Shown: positions 47,095 to 58,340 of the stretch, one piece after another | Layout: each line of letters opens with the position of its first letter | Numbering within the stretch: the stretch's first letter is position 1 | Source: Carya illinoinensis | Taxonomy: Eukaryota; Streptophyta; Magnoliopsida; Fagales; Juglandaceae | Direction: 5' to 3' | NCBI RefSeq assembly: GCF_018687715.1 | Contig: NC_056764.1 | Coordinates: forward strand, 10,110,501-10,174,500 | Length of the DNA stretch: 64,000 nt | The notes under the pieces: model-generated | Database searches by the model: none | Told to the model about the DNA's origin: nothing | The model's input: only the letters and a program-made list of their open reading frames with translations | Translations under genes and position numbers: made by a program

Positions 47095-48339
47095 ATGGGA
47101 AGGCCAAAGAAATCTACTCAGGAGCCACGGGACAATACATCAAGAGATGACTCCATAGCTCAAGCCATACGGCAGATGACGGAGTTTATGCAGCAAACTT
47201 ATAGGCCTCAACAGACAGGGCCTTGGCCACAACCAGGGGGACCTTGGCCACAACCAGGGGGACCTTGGCCACAACAAGGGGGTCCTTGGCCGCCACAAGG
47301 AGGGCCTTGTCCGCAACAAGAAGGATTTTGGCCGCAACCAGGAGGTCCTTGGCCATATCAGGGAGGGCCTTGGCCTTACCCGGGAGGATCTAGTAGCATG
47401 GTGCAAGCTGGGTGCACCTATGAGCGCTTCCTGGCGCATAGGACTCCACACTTCACTGGAGAAGAGGATCCGCTTCGAGCTGGAAAATGGATCAAGGACC
47501 TGGAGAGAACTTTTGAGGTGTGTGGATGCACCGAGGCGCAACAAGTACTCTACGCCAGCTATCTCTTGCAAGGCACGACGTTTGATTGGTGGGATACCAA
47601 AAGAGTGATGCTGGAATCAGAATTGGGATCTTTCGCTGCGGTGACCTGGCAACGTTTCAAGAAGGAGTTTAATGACCGCTTCTTTTCCGCATCAGTAAGG
47701 AAGCAAAAGGCGAGAGAGTTCTCAGATTTGGTCCAAGGGGGCGCGACAGTGGAACAGTACGCCCGGAGATTCATAGAACTTGAGCGATTTGCTCCTCACC
47801 TTATCGCCACAGAGGAGATGCGAGCTGATCGTTTTCAGGAGGGACTGCGCCCTGATATACGCCGTATGGTGGTCAGCCATCGGATACCCACTTTTCAGGA
47901 ATTAGTGGATGTGGCCACGCTGGTGGAACGAGAAAACAATCTGAGTATGGGCTCCCCTCCAGGGCATAAGAGGCGGAGTTTTTCTGGTGAAGGAAGCAGC
48001 TCGGGTTCGCCTCAGAAATTTGTTCAGCGGACCGGGACTCAACCGCAAGCATCCTCAAGTGTTCGCATGGGAGGACGTGTGCCTGTATGCGGAGTTTGTA
48101 ATAGAGCCCATGTGGGTGAGTGCCCTTCTGGTGGGGCTCGATGTTATAATTGTGGCCAGCAGGGTCACTTTGCCCTAGAATGTCCAAGAGCAGCTCAAGG
48201 AAGCCGTGGAGGTAGACGCGGTGGAAGAACAAACCCGAGACAAACAGTGCAAACCCGGGTTTATGCTGTCACATCCGGAGAGGTGGATGATGAGGCACCA
48301 GCGACCCATGATGCTGGAGTAATCACAGGTATGGATTAA
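47095..48339 (+). CDS. gag: Chromovirus Gag, with zinc knuckle and WPQPGGP repeats
   Basis: 414 aa if read through without splicing. After a short N-terminus comes a proline/glycine/tryptophan repeat (about residues 41-100) of the type GGPWPQP, roughly eight copies at 47217-47391. The retrotransposon Gag domain follows (YERFLAHRTPHFTGEEDPLR, FEVCGCTEAQQVLYASYLLQ, FKKEFNDRFFSASVRKQKA). Then come a CGVCNRAHVGEC motif and a CYNCGQQGHFALEC knuckle (CX2CX4HX4C). Gag forms the particle and packages the RNA. The stop at 48337-48339 lies within a candidate intron (48329-48427); removing that intron would join gag to pol in frame. The ATG at 47095 is the first in frame. Confidence 0.92.
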   Translation: MGRPKKSTQEPRDNTSRDDSIAQAIRQMTEFMQQTYRPQQTGPWPQPGGPWPQPGGPWPQQGGPWPPQGGPCPQQEGFWPQPGGPWPYQGGPWPYPGGSSSMVQAGCTYERFLAHRTPHFTGEEDPLRAGKWIKDLERTFEVCGCTEAQQVLYASYLLQGTTFDWWDTKRVMLESELGSFAAVTWQRFKKEFNDRFFSASVRKQKAREFSDLVQGGATVEQYARRFIELERFAPHLIATEEMRADRFQEGLRPDIRRMVVSHRIPTFQELVDVATLVERENNLSMGSPPGHKRRSFSGEGSSSGSPQKFVQRTGTQPQASSSVRMGGRVPVCGVCNRAHVGECPSGGARCYNCGQQGHFALECPRAAQGSRGGRRGGRTNPRQTVQTRVYAVTSGEVDDEAPATHDAGVITGMD

Positions 48340-48427
48340 TTTAATTTTAAGTTGGATTTATTTCTTTTGGTGTTTTTGGTTTATTCTTTGCTTTTTTTGG
48401 ATTTCATGGGTTGTGTGTTTGGTTCAG
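48329..48427 (+). other. Candidate 99-bp intron at the gag-protease junction
   Basis: It starts GTATGG and ends TTTGGTTCAG with a long T-rich tract. It contains the gag stop codon. The last Gag codon is split (G | GA), and joining exon ends keeps the frame and leads straight into RVRLYEFYACTLFDFGAS, the protease start. Without splicing, gag ends at 48339 and the pol frame begins with a hydrophobic stretch not typical of the family. Confidence 0.6.
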
Positions 48428-51400
48428 GAAGAGTCCGTTTGTATGAGTTTTATGCTTGTACTTTGTTTGATTTCGGTGCTTCACAATCGTTTGTGTCTTC
48501 CACGTTTGCACGGGTGTGTAATTTGGTCACGGAACCGTTGCCGAAGGCTATGGTAGTGGCTCTACCCGATGGTGAGATGGTGTGGTGTTCCAAGGTTGCC
48601 TTGGGATGCCCGTTAAATTTTAAGGGAAGATTCCTGGATGCTGATTTGGTGGTGTTCAAGCTGTTGGGTTTTAATATCATCCTCGGGATGGATTGGTTAT
48701 ACCAATATTCTGCGAGTATTAATTGCAGAAGTCGGATAATTAGCTTTCAGCTTCCAGATGGTGATTGTCTGGAATTTGCGGGGAGTAGATTAAAAGAAAA
48801 GCCGATGATTATATCGGCGATTCAAGCAAGGAGAGAGATTGCATGGGGAGCGGATGCATTCTTGGTTCAGATGGTGTCCACGCCGTCTGAGAAGAAGTCC
48901 TTGGCAGACATTCCAGTTGTGGAAGAATTCCCCGATGTGTTTGTGGATGACTTGCCCAGACTACCCCATGTGCGAGAGATTGAGTTTGTTATAGACTTGG
49001 AACCTGGAGCGGCTCCTGTGCATAAAGCTCCTTATCGCATGGCACCGGCTGAATTAAAAGAGTTGAAGACTCAGTTGCAAGAGTTGGTAGAGAAGGGATT
49101 TATTTAGCCTAGTACGTCGCCGTGGGGTGCACCAGTTTTATTTGTTAAAAAGAAAGATGGAACCCTCTGTATGTGCATTGACTATCGGGAATTGAACAAG
49201 GTGACCATCAAAAATAAATATCCTCTCCCGCGGATTGATGATTTATTTGACCAGCTTCAAGGAGCAGCCGTGTTCTCTAAAATTGATCTGAGGTCGGGAT
49301 ACTACCAGCTGAGAATCAGAGACCAGGATGTGCCTAAAACTGCTTTCAGGTCGAGGTATGGACACTATGAATTTAAGGTGATGCCGTTTGGGTTAGCTAA
49401 TGCCCCTGCAGCTTTCATGGATTTGATGAACCGAGTGTTTCGACCTTATCTGGATTCCTTTGTGGTAGTGTTCATTGATGATATACTGATTTATTCCCGA
49501 GATGTTGAAGAGCATGTGTATCATCTTAGTCTAGTACTTGAGAGATTGAGAGAACACCAGCTATACGCCAAGCTCAGCAAGTGTGAATTCTGGTTGGAAG
49601 AAGTTAAATTTCTTGGGCATGTAATTTCCCGAGGCGGAGTGGCTGTTGATCCTAGTAAGGTAGAAGCCATTTTGTCATGGCAGCGCCCTACTACAGTGTG
49701 CGAGATTCGGAGTTTCTTGGGGCTGGCGGGGTATTACCGAAGATTTGTAGAGGGTTTTGCTCGCCTATCCGGACCTCTCACAGCTTTGACTCGGAAGAAT
49801 ACAGAATTTGTTTGGTCAGAGAAATGTGAGAGAAACTTCCAGGAATTAAAGAACAGGTTAACGACGGCACCAGTGTTAGCACTCCTAGAACCGCATAAGC
49901 CATTCGTAGTCTTCAGTGATGCGTCTAAGTTTGGTTTGGGTTGTGTCCTTATGCAGGAAGGACGGGTTGTAGCCTATGCATCTCGTCAGCTAAAGGACCA
50001 TGAGAAGAATTATCCGACGCACGACCTAGAATTGGCTGCGATTGTTTTTGCCCTCAAGATCTGGCGGCACTTCTTGTATGGGGAAGCTTGCGAGGTATTT
50101 ACTGATCATAAGAGCTTGAAGCATTTGTTTTCTCAGAAAAATCTGAACATGAGGCAGAGGTAATGGCTGGAGCTAATCAGTGACTATTAGTGTGAGATCA
50201 AGTACCATCCGGGGAAGGCTAATATAGTTGCTGATGCCTTGAGCCGGAAGTCACATTTGGACGATGAAGCCGAGCCATCAGAAATGGATTCGTTGCTTTG
50301 TGGGATGAGAAGGCTCCTTATAGAGAGTTCGCAGCAAGAAGAGGTTTTATCTTCAATTCTTGATATTCGGGTAACTGATTTTGAAGGATTGAAGACTCTC
50401 CAAAGAAAGGATCCGAAGCTGCTGAACATCAGAAAAAGAGTCAGAAAATCTCGAGGGCCGTTGCATTATAGCATGGATAACGATGGGATACTTCGGTTCC
50501 GAGATCGCAGAGTGGTCCCCAAGGACTCAGATTTCAAAGAACGGATCATGGCGGAAGCTCATGCGACCCCTTATTCAGTTCATCCCGGCAGTACAAAGAT
50601 GTATCGGGACTTGAAGAAAAGTTATTGGTGGGATGGAATGAAGAAGGACATCGCCTTATATGTTGAGAAATGCCACACATGCTGTCAGGTAAAGGCCGAG
50701 CATCAGAGACCTGCAGGTATGCTCCAACCCCTCCCTATTCCTGAGTGGAAATGGGATGACATCACGATGGACTTTGTAGTGGGTTTGCCGAGAACGCCTA
50801 GTGGGAAGAATTCTGTTTGGGTGATTGTGGACCGGTTAACGAAGAGTGCTCATTTTCTGCCTGTTAATAACACCGACTCTTTGGGTAAGTTGACCCGCTT
50901 GTATGTCAAGGAGATAGTGCGGCTGCACGGCATACCAAAGAGTATAGTGTCGGATCGAGACCCGAGGTTCACATCGCAGTTCTGGAAGAGTTTGCAGGCA
51001 GCTTTGGGTACTAAGTTGAAGTTCAGTACTGCTTATCACTCGCAAACAGACGGCCAGTCAGAGCGCACAATACAGACCCTGGAAGACATGCTGCGAGCAT
51101 GTGTCATGGAATTCCAAGGGAGTTGGGAAAATCATTTGCCGCTCATCGAGTTTGCCTACAATAACAGCTTCCATGCAACCATTCAGATGGCTCCCTATGA
51201 AACTCTTTATGGGAGAAAGTGCAGGTCGCCCTTGTGTTGGGATGAAGTTGGGGAGAGTAGGATAATTGGACCCGAAATAATTCAAGAAATGCAAAGCCAA
51301 GTCCGGAGCATCAGAGACAAAATGGCGGCAACTCAGAGTCGCCAGAAAAGCTACGCTGATACCAGGAGGAGAGAGTTGTCTTTTGAAGTTGGTGATTGGG

Positions 51401-51810
51401 TTTACCTTAAAGTCTCTCCCATGAGAGGTGTTAAGCGTTTTGGTAAGAAGAGGAAGTTGGATCCGAGGTATGTCGGCCCTTTTCAGATTCTGGAAAAGGT
51501 AGGATCCGTCGCCTATAGAGTTGCTTTGCCAGATTATTTTGGGGATGTTCATGATGTCTTCCACATATCATCCCTGAAGAAGAGTTTTGGACAGCAAGAG
51601 CCACGTTTCGTCGACCCAGCGGGTATTCAGTTGCAACCGGATCTCACTTATGAAGTTGTTCCGTCGCAGATTTTGGATTGGAAGGAGCAATAGTTGAGGT
51701 CCAAGACGATACCTTTGGTTAAAGTGGCTTGGGGAGATCCGTTAGCTCAAGACTTCTCTTGAGAGCGAGCAGCGGACATGAGGGAGCAATACCCGTACTT
51801 GTTCGAATAG
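48428..51810 (+). pseudogene. pol: Chromovirus Pol, broken by in-frame stops
   Basis: Domains in order: protease with TLFDFGAS at 48460-48483, where the catalytic D-S/T-G has become D-F-G; reverse transcriptase with FIDDILIYS (49471-49497); RNase H with [10 protein letters not shown] (49913-49942) and a TDHKSLKHL end; integrase with the H2C2 zinc motif (HPGST...CHTC), the TMDFVVGLP, VSDRDPRFTS and GQSERTIQTLEDM catalytic segments; then a GPF/VAYRVALP region and a chromodomain-like tail to 51810. In-frame stops are at 49105-49107, 50161-50163, 50194-50196, 51691-51693 and 51760-51762. Everything else stays in one frame. The copy is therefore recently dead, with its structure fully preserved. 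Confidence 0.9.
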
Positions 51811-51914
51811 AGAAGGTATGTATCTTAATCTTGATCACAGTTGGTTTATGTGCTTACTTGTGGCTTGCTTTAAGTTGGTGGTTGATCTGCAATTTCGAGG
51901 ACGAAATTGTTTTT

Positions 51915-51927
51915 AAGGAGGGGAGGA
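51915..51927 (+). other. Polypurine tract
   Basis: AAGGAGGGGAGGA lies immediately before the TG of the 3' LTR, the usual place for plus-strand priming. Confidence 0.9.
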
Positions 51928-54094
51928 TGTGATGACCCGTTTTTGAGTGTTTTTTTTTTTCGCTGATATGGTTATTTTTATTTTATTTAATATATTAGTT
52001 ATTTATTTTAATTTAATTGCGTTTAAAAAAAATGGTTTTTAATTTATTTGATGTTGTGTTTTATTGCCTTTAGTTGTTTTGTGGTTTTTAATCTCTTTTT
52101 GGCGGTTTAGTTTTGTTTCCCGGAATGAGGATTAGACCTCATCTTTTTCCCTACATCTCTTTTCCTTTTTCCTTTTCTTTTTCCTTTTTCTCTTTTTCCT
52201 TCTTTCTTTTTCCCTTCTTTTCTTTTTTTTCTTTCTTTTCTTTTTCCCTCTCTCTTTCCCGCTCGACCCTCCCCCCCGGCCTCTCTCTCTCTCTTCTCTC
52301 TCCCTCACGCCGAAACACCTCTCACCCCCGATCTACCGCCGTCCGGCCACCGTGTGGCTCACCACTGGTACCGTTTGGTTCGTCTCCCTCCGGCGCACCT
52401 CCCCACCGAAAACCACCCCCATCCGGCTGGCCGTTTGGCCGGAAAAGCTCTCCAAAGGCTGCACGGATTTTGCCCCGATCCGCCGCCGTCGCTCCACCTC
52501 CGGCCACCATTTCTTCACCACTTCATCACCGGTCCCTTGCCGTCCTAAACCACCCATTTCCGGCCTCCAACGGCCACCGGAACAGCTCCCACGAGCTAGC
52601 TTTCCGTTTTGGGAAATCCGGCCTCTTTCCGGCGATTCCGCCGCCACCCACGGCCAACCACCACTTCCAATAGCTTCACAACCATCCCTAGACCATTCCC
52701 TATCAATCCCAAGCTCTAGTTTGTCCCCGTTCAAAAGTGAGTTTTTCACAACCCACGGCCACAGTGAATTTTCACTGTGACGTTGCTTTTTCGGCGCCTT
52801 TTGCAACGCCGCGTGTTTTCTAAAATTGCCATATAGCGCTGTAAGTATTTTCCAAACCCTATTTTCAGATTTAAATATATATTGCTCTTTCAATTTAATT
52901 AATCTGCTGGTTGGTTGATTCCGGACTGAGTCCGAGGAGTTCGGGGGTCGGATGGATGGAGGACGGAGTTGCTTGATTTATTGTTTTATGGTTGGTTGTT
53001 TGTTTTGGAGCATTGATAATTGTATTAGCATGGCGCATGCTTGTGTATTTATTTTATTTGAGAAACCCTGTTTTGCTGACGTGAATGGATTTTCGGGTGC
53101 GTGTGTCTCACGAGCCCAAGCCGGGATGGGTTATTATCTCGGTGGAGCTCCTCTGGTCACTCGGGAGTGGATAATACTGAGTGACGTCTCCTGAGTTGTC
53201 GCTGGGCGACGACGGGAGCGGGGCTAGAGGATGGCCCGGCCAGGTACGCGCGGGGCGCGAGTCTGGGCATCGCTCTACTCACCGACTCCGTGGCCCTTCC
53301 TGGCGAGGGCTAGAGGATGGCCTGGCCAGGTACGCGCAGGGCGCGAGTCTGGGCATCGCTCGTTTAGGTGTCACATGCGTAGTCGTTACCTGCGGTGTGG
53401 CACAGAGCCAGGGTGTGCGGATGATCCCTAGGGGAGATCATGGTGCATGCATAACCGGTTTGTTTTTATGGTTTTCGGATGCGGGCCATTTTCTGGGAAA
53501 ATGGCGAGTTTTGGTTTTGAGGCTTTTGATCCATTTTCTGGGAAAATGGTGGTTTGGGCCATTATCTGGGATAATGCCGAGGCGTGGTTTTTAAGAATAT
53601 GTTTTTATTGGGCCAAATGAGTTTTTGGCGTGCGTGGAAAAAATGTGGTTTTGCGGGGCATGTGCATTGATTTTTCTTGCATCCATGTTGTTTGAGTTCT
53701 ATGTGTTTTTATCTGGTGGTGTTTGGGTTTTACTTACCTGCGGTACCATTTTTGGTTCCGTAGCTTTTGGTGCAGAGTTCGAGGAGGAGGAGGAGGAGGC
53801 TGAGCCCGAGGATGCGGCTCCGCCGGGTTGCTGATGCTTTGCTTTATATTTGGTTTAAAACCGTATTTGTGTTTTTGTAATATTTTATTTATGTATGTTT
53901 TGAACAGCTTGTATTACGTTAAGAAAAATTCTGGTACTTAGTTATGACTTTCATTATCCGCTGCGTGTTCTTTCGTGCACATTCGTTGCCTCCGCACACA
54001 CTTGGCACACGTCGTTAGGGTGGTGACCCGTGATGTCATCATCCGGATGTCTCGATTTCCCCGTGTCCGTGCGTGGGGATTTGGGGGCGCCACA
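51928..54094 (+). repeat. 3' LTR of the chromovirus
   Basis: It starts TGTGATGACCCG and ends GGGGGCGCCACA. It is near identical to the 5' LTR, including the internal tandem duplication near 53220-53360 and the EPEDAAPPGC frame (53625-53834). Small differences include the length of the first T run and single substitutions. Confidence 0.95.
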
Positions 54095-54099
54095 AATGT

Positions 54100-55255
54100 C
54101 GCAATAACAGGTTGGTCACTCGTATATTACTTCATGTGTTCTACTGTCTTACTCCAAAAACTTTATCTGAAATGCTCTTTATAACTTTAATAGGGCTGTA
54201 AAATGAAGTGATAACAAAACCTAAATATCTCTTGTAGAACAAAAAAAAAAAAAAAAAAGAACAAATTAGGTTCACTTTAGCATCTCTTGCAAATTAGTGT
54301 AAAAGTGAGAAAAGTTGGTCGCTACGAACAAGCATGTTATGACACTTATAAAAGTTCAGTTGCACGACAAATGATTACATTTTTCCATTATTTGGGCAAT
54401 TCTTGTATTTTTTTTCTAGTGATTTTAAGCACCCCAAACTGCTGGATAAGACTTGCAATGTCATAATTGTATCTTATAAAACTTCTAAGATATACAAGTG
54501 ATCTACGAACATGTTTTCTTATGTAAGTCCAGCATGCCTATACAATTTCAGCATTTATTTAAACTAAAGAAATAAAGAAATCAGACTTATTTCTTGCTTA
54601 TGCTCAATATACATGATTTAAAGAAACCGAAAAAATTCAATTTCATCATCCATTCAAATGTAAGCATGCCTACCCAATTTGTTGCTTCAAAATTTCAATG
54701 AAACCATAAACCAAAGAATCGTTGTAGTGAAGAGTTAAGAAGAACACAAAAATGTCGGCATGCCTACACTTGATTTTTTGCTTCTACTTAATCCAAGTCG
54801 TTCAGACTCGTTGTAATATAGTAACAGTTCTTCTACTCCTGGGTACAATTTTTTGCTTCGACGACATTAAGGATATTCAACAAGAAGGAATGCAATTCCT
54901 TACCGAGTCGGTGATTGACCATGTGGCTTGGTCTCATTTTTTCTCACTTGTGTTGGGAAAGCCGTGAAAGTTGAGAGGACTAAAAACGGAGACACCGTGA
55001 GAAGGAAGAAGCTGAAAGTTTGGATCTACGACCACTCTCACTGTCTCTTTCCGATGATTCTCTCAACAGAGGTACCGAGGGACATCAACAATGAGAGGAA
55101 ACCGTCAACATGCAAGATCATCACCAGATCTATCTGCAACTTTTCTTTGTGGTCCTCAATCTCAAAGATTATTGAATTCTTGCACAAACCCCTCCCAAAA
55201 GCTAAGAGATATCATGTCACAGCTTTTCAAACCTCTCGATTGACAAGTTCAAAAG

Positions 55256-55299
<44 letters not shown>

Positions 55300-55882
55300 T
55301 TTACGTACAAGTACTTTTGCAGTACTTTTGTGTATTTTTTTTACATTTTAATGATGTGATTAATTATATATTAAAAAATAATTAATATAATTAATCATAT
55401 CAATAGAATATATACGTAAAAATGATTATATATAACATTACTTTATATATATATACTAGCTGCATGTATATATGTGGCAAAAATACAAGGAAAATGTTGC
55501 GTATTCCCTTCAAGTGTATCGACTCAAATCAAATTACTGTTAGTGTATTTGTAAAAACTAAATGCACTAACGAATACACTTGAAGAGTACACTTGAAAAG
55601 ATTGAATAGCGGCACTCAAAAATTAAAGGTCAAATGCAGTACTCTGCATTGACAACATATATAAACATAACTACATATGCTATAACAACAAAGAAATTTT
55701 ATAAAAATAAATTCATAAATTAATATGATTTTATGTAATATATTTATGATTTAAACCTATCACATCAAATTATTTTAATGCCCTGTTTGTAATGAAACCA
55801 CTTCTAGATAAACATATATCAATGTATCACTTGTAGGGTATATTTTTCATGGATGAAAAACCTATTTTACTATATATATATA
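54100..55882. other. Intergenic DNA with short unassigned frames
   Basis: A motif near AGCATGCCTAYMCAATTT recurs at about 54530, 54663 and 54751. A 71-aa frame (54752-54967) and an overlapping 143-aa frame (54928-55359) cover a stretch of balanced composition, but no domain is recognised on either strand. A (TA)n run lies at 55258-55296. An inverted pair TTCAAGTGTAT/ATACACTTGAAG brackets about 55508-55598. Nothing here supports a gene call. Confidence 0.35.
55258..55296. repeat. (TA)n microsatellite
   Basis: A perfect TA run of about 38 bases at the end of the unassigned frame of 54928-55359. Confidence 0.9.
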
Positions 55883-55944
55883 CTAGTCGAAATGAAACGT
55901 CCAATGGACGTTTGCCTAGTGGAGACAAAATATATATGGTAATT

Positions 55945-55978
<34 letters not shown>

Positions 55979-58340
55979 TATATTTATGAGGTTATGTAGA
56001 TGAAAATATAAATAATATAACTGCATTATAAAAAGACATGGTATTTTCTTGCAAATCTAGAAATCATAGAGTCCAAAAAAGTTATAAGCTAATTAGGAAA
56101 AACAAAAATTATATGCAAGAACTATAGTAATATATATGATAAAGAAGTCTGATATAAGTTTACAAAATGTAGGTTGTTTCATGTTTTAAAAACAAATTGA
56201 GGTTAAAAAGATCATGCCATATTAATGACTAATCATCATTTTTTTGTTCTTTTGCAGGATTAATTGATAAGATATTAAATTTCTTATCGCTTCATTAGTT
56301 AATTTGGTCTAAATCTACACCATGCTCAATTATCCATTCTTTTTGTGAAATTTCTTTAGCCATGCTTTCCAAAAATGGTAGATGATCATGTAAAGAAATA
56401 AAAAAATCTATTATAATAATTTATGCTTTGATTTATAATTTTGTTATTTGAATTGAAAAGGTTAAAAAAATATAATATTATATTACCTTGTCAATATGAT
56501 TCATAAAATGATTTGCTGAATAACCCAATAGTTTTTCAGCAATTTCACCAAATGCTACTACAACTAGTTGTCCTATACCATCATCAAATCTCAACATATG
56601 GTGGACATCTATTATAAATCAAAATATAGTTATTTGTTAAAATCTTTAGAAAAGACATGATGTCAAATTTTTTTAATTCAATTATGTAAACTGAAGGTCT
56701 AGAAAAAAGTTACATATCGTGGTTGTGCAATACTGATATGTTTACAATGATAACATGAAAAATTTTCATTGTAATCATATCATTTTTCTTTGTTACATCC
56801 AATGCAAGACATATAAAAGAAGATTTGCTAGAGGTCAACCACATTTATCTTGGCTTTCACCCAAAATTTAGGCTTCTGCACGATATTTATAATTTTTATT
56901 AGAATAATTATAGTGTAATGTTTAATAATTAGGAAAGTATCGTTAAGAATATAATTTTACTACTGTAGGTTGTAAGCCTTGAGTAGTTTTGCAACATCAG
57001 AAAACTTGATTAACGAGCAGACAATACGAGTGGAGGTAGATGTGTGTGTTGGATCCAAATATCTTATAATCACATTTTCAAGCAAAAAATCATTGACTAT
57101 TGCCCTGGGAAAAAGTTAAATAAAATAAAGATGGTTTTTGAAAATGTAACAACTATATTTTGAAGAAAAAATTAAGAAATATTTATTTTAAAAGTAAAGG
57201 AAAAAAAGGAAGATATATATTACCACTCTTGCAATGATGCTGCACCAGAAATTATAGGATTCATTGTAAACACACTTGTTGGTTAAGATGACAAAGAAAG
57301 TTCTAAATTAAAAGCATTTGTTAGATTTGGTATCAGCATATTATACAAAATAAAAATAGAATTTTTTTTTTTAATAATACCATTGTAAGAATTGACTTTT
57401 AACTGCCTAGCAAGAATGATTGGTTTAGCTTCAATAACTTTTGAAATTTGTTAACATTCACCATCAACAAATCGACCTCACATAGTCAAATGTATAGGGT
57501 TTCAACTACAAAATTGAAATTAAATAAACAATAATTTAATGTCAATAAATAGAATTAGAAATAAATTATTATTAAACATGCAATAGAATAAATATATAAT
57601 TTAAAAAACAAGTTTACCTTTGATCAATTAGATATATTTCTTACAAGACTTTGGAACCATTTACTGTCTTCACTTCTCGAGTTGGCTTAATATATAATGC
57701 AATTGCCAATAAATCTAATAAATCCTATTTATAATTTTTTAGCTTGTTAATAAACATAGTGATGAAAGTATTTGAAAATTTTCAATAAATATTTACCTAT
57801 CTCTACAGTTGAATCTTTATACTTATGAAGTTCATTGAACAGAACAATATCATAATCCAGTGGTTGTAATGCTTCATCATCATCTGCAATTTCTTCAACT
57901 ATTGTCTTTGAATTTAAGATCTATTGATATTCATGAGTCTCAGTTCTATATTTAGGATCTAATAAATTCACAAAAGCATTATAGATGTAATATGATCGTA
58001 TATATGCAAATTGTCATCATGTGAATCAATATCTTTATCAAACATGGTTGCTTGTAGTTGATTCCCCAGAAAAAAGTCAAAATAAAATATTTTTAGTAGA
58101 AATTAAATTATGATTATTATTGTTAAGATAATATTTTATATCACAAAACATAAAGTTATAATTTTTTGTAAATTTACCGAATAACAAGCATTATACCTCA
58201 ACATCAATCAAAATTAAGTGTTGGTATTTTAAGTCTATGCTATCCATTTTGGAGATTTTTTTGCTACAAACATTTTAAGTCTCTAATTTGTTGTGCTCGG
58301 TGTAATATCTTTTATCGATGTATAAAACTTTCTCATATTG
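55883..58340 (-). mobile_element. Helitron remnant with RPA70-like gene
   Basis: On the minus strand the 3' end shows a hairpin (AAACGTCC, 3-base loop, GGACGTTT; 55895-55913), then 8 bases, then CTAG at 55883-55886, followed by T. That is the standard Helitron terminus: hairpin, short spacer, CTRR end, inserted before T. The element also carries a decayed RPA70-like gene in the same orientation, as many plant Helitrons do. The 5' TC end was not found. The true left part may extend past 58340 and may be cut by the solo LTR at 58835. No Rep/helicase is present. Confidence 0.7.
56285..58340 (-). pseudogene. RPA70-like single-strand DNA-binding protein, broken
   Basis: Minus-strand pieces, right to left: KISKMDSIDLKYQHLILIDV (near 58200-58260); EEIADDDEALQPLDYDIVLF (near 57820-57900); DLLDLLAIALYIKPTREVKT, then EIYLIDQR (57620-57730); KVIEAKPIILARQLKVNSYN (near 57385-57450); FTMNPIISGAASLQEW ending in a GT donor (57230-57275); a zinc-ribbon part with CIGCNK and CYHCKH (56700-56880); MLRFDDGIGQLVVVAFGEIA (56465-56640); KEISQKEWIIEHGVDL (near 56340). 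The order and the C4 zinc ribbon match the RPA70 OB-fold and C-terminal domains. Stops between pieces are partly introns and partly true breaks, so it is called a pseudogene. Confidence 0.75.

Larger units (their letters stand above)
44648..54099 (+). mobile_element. Complete Ty3/gypsy chromovirus (Tekay/Del-like), TSD AATGT
   Basis: The element runs 44653-54094 (9442 bp) and is flanked by AATGT on both sides (44648-44652 and 54095-54099). It has two long LTRs (2166 and 2167 bp), an initiator-Met primer-binding site, gag with a zinc knuckle, and pol in the order protease, reverse transcriptase, RNase H, integrase, C-terminal chromodomain-like end. It also has a polypurine tract. That order and the extra C-terminal segment place it with the chromoviruses, and the long LTRs suit the Tekay/Del branch. 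The structure is complete but the pol frame is broken by stops, so this copy is not autonomous. The two LTRs differ only at scattered sites and T-run lengths, pointing to a fairly recent insertion. Confidence 0.95.

Noticed and set aside
54752..55359. Two overlapping frames with a possible signal-like hydrophobic start
   Set aside because: No known domain, no intron signals that extend them, and the second ends in a TA microsatellite. Mentioned as unassigned only.
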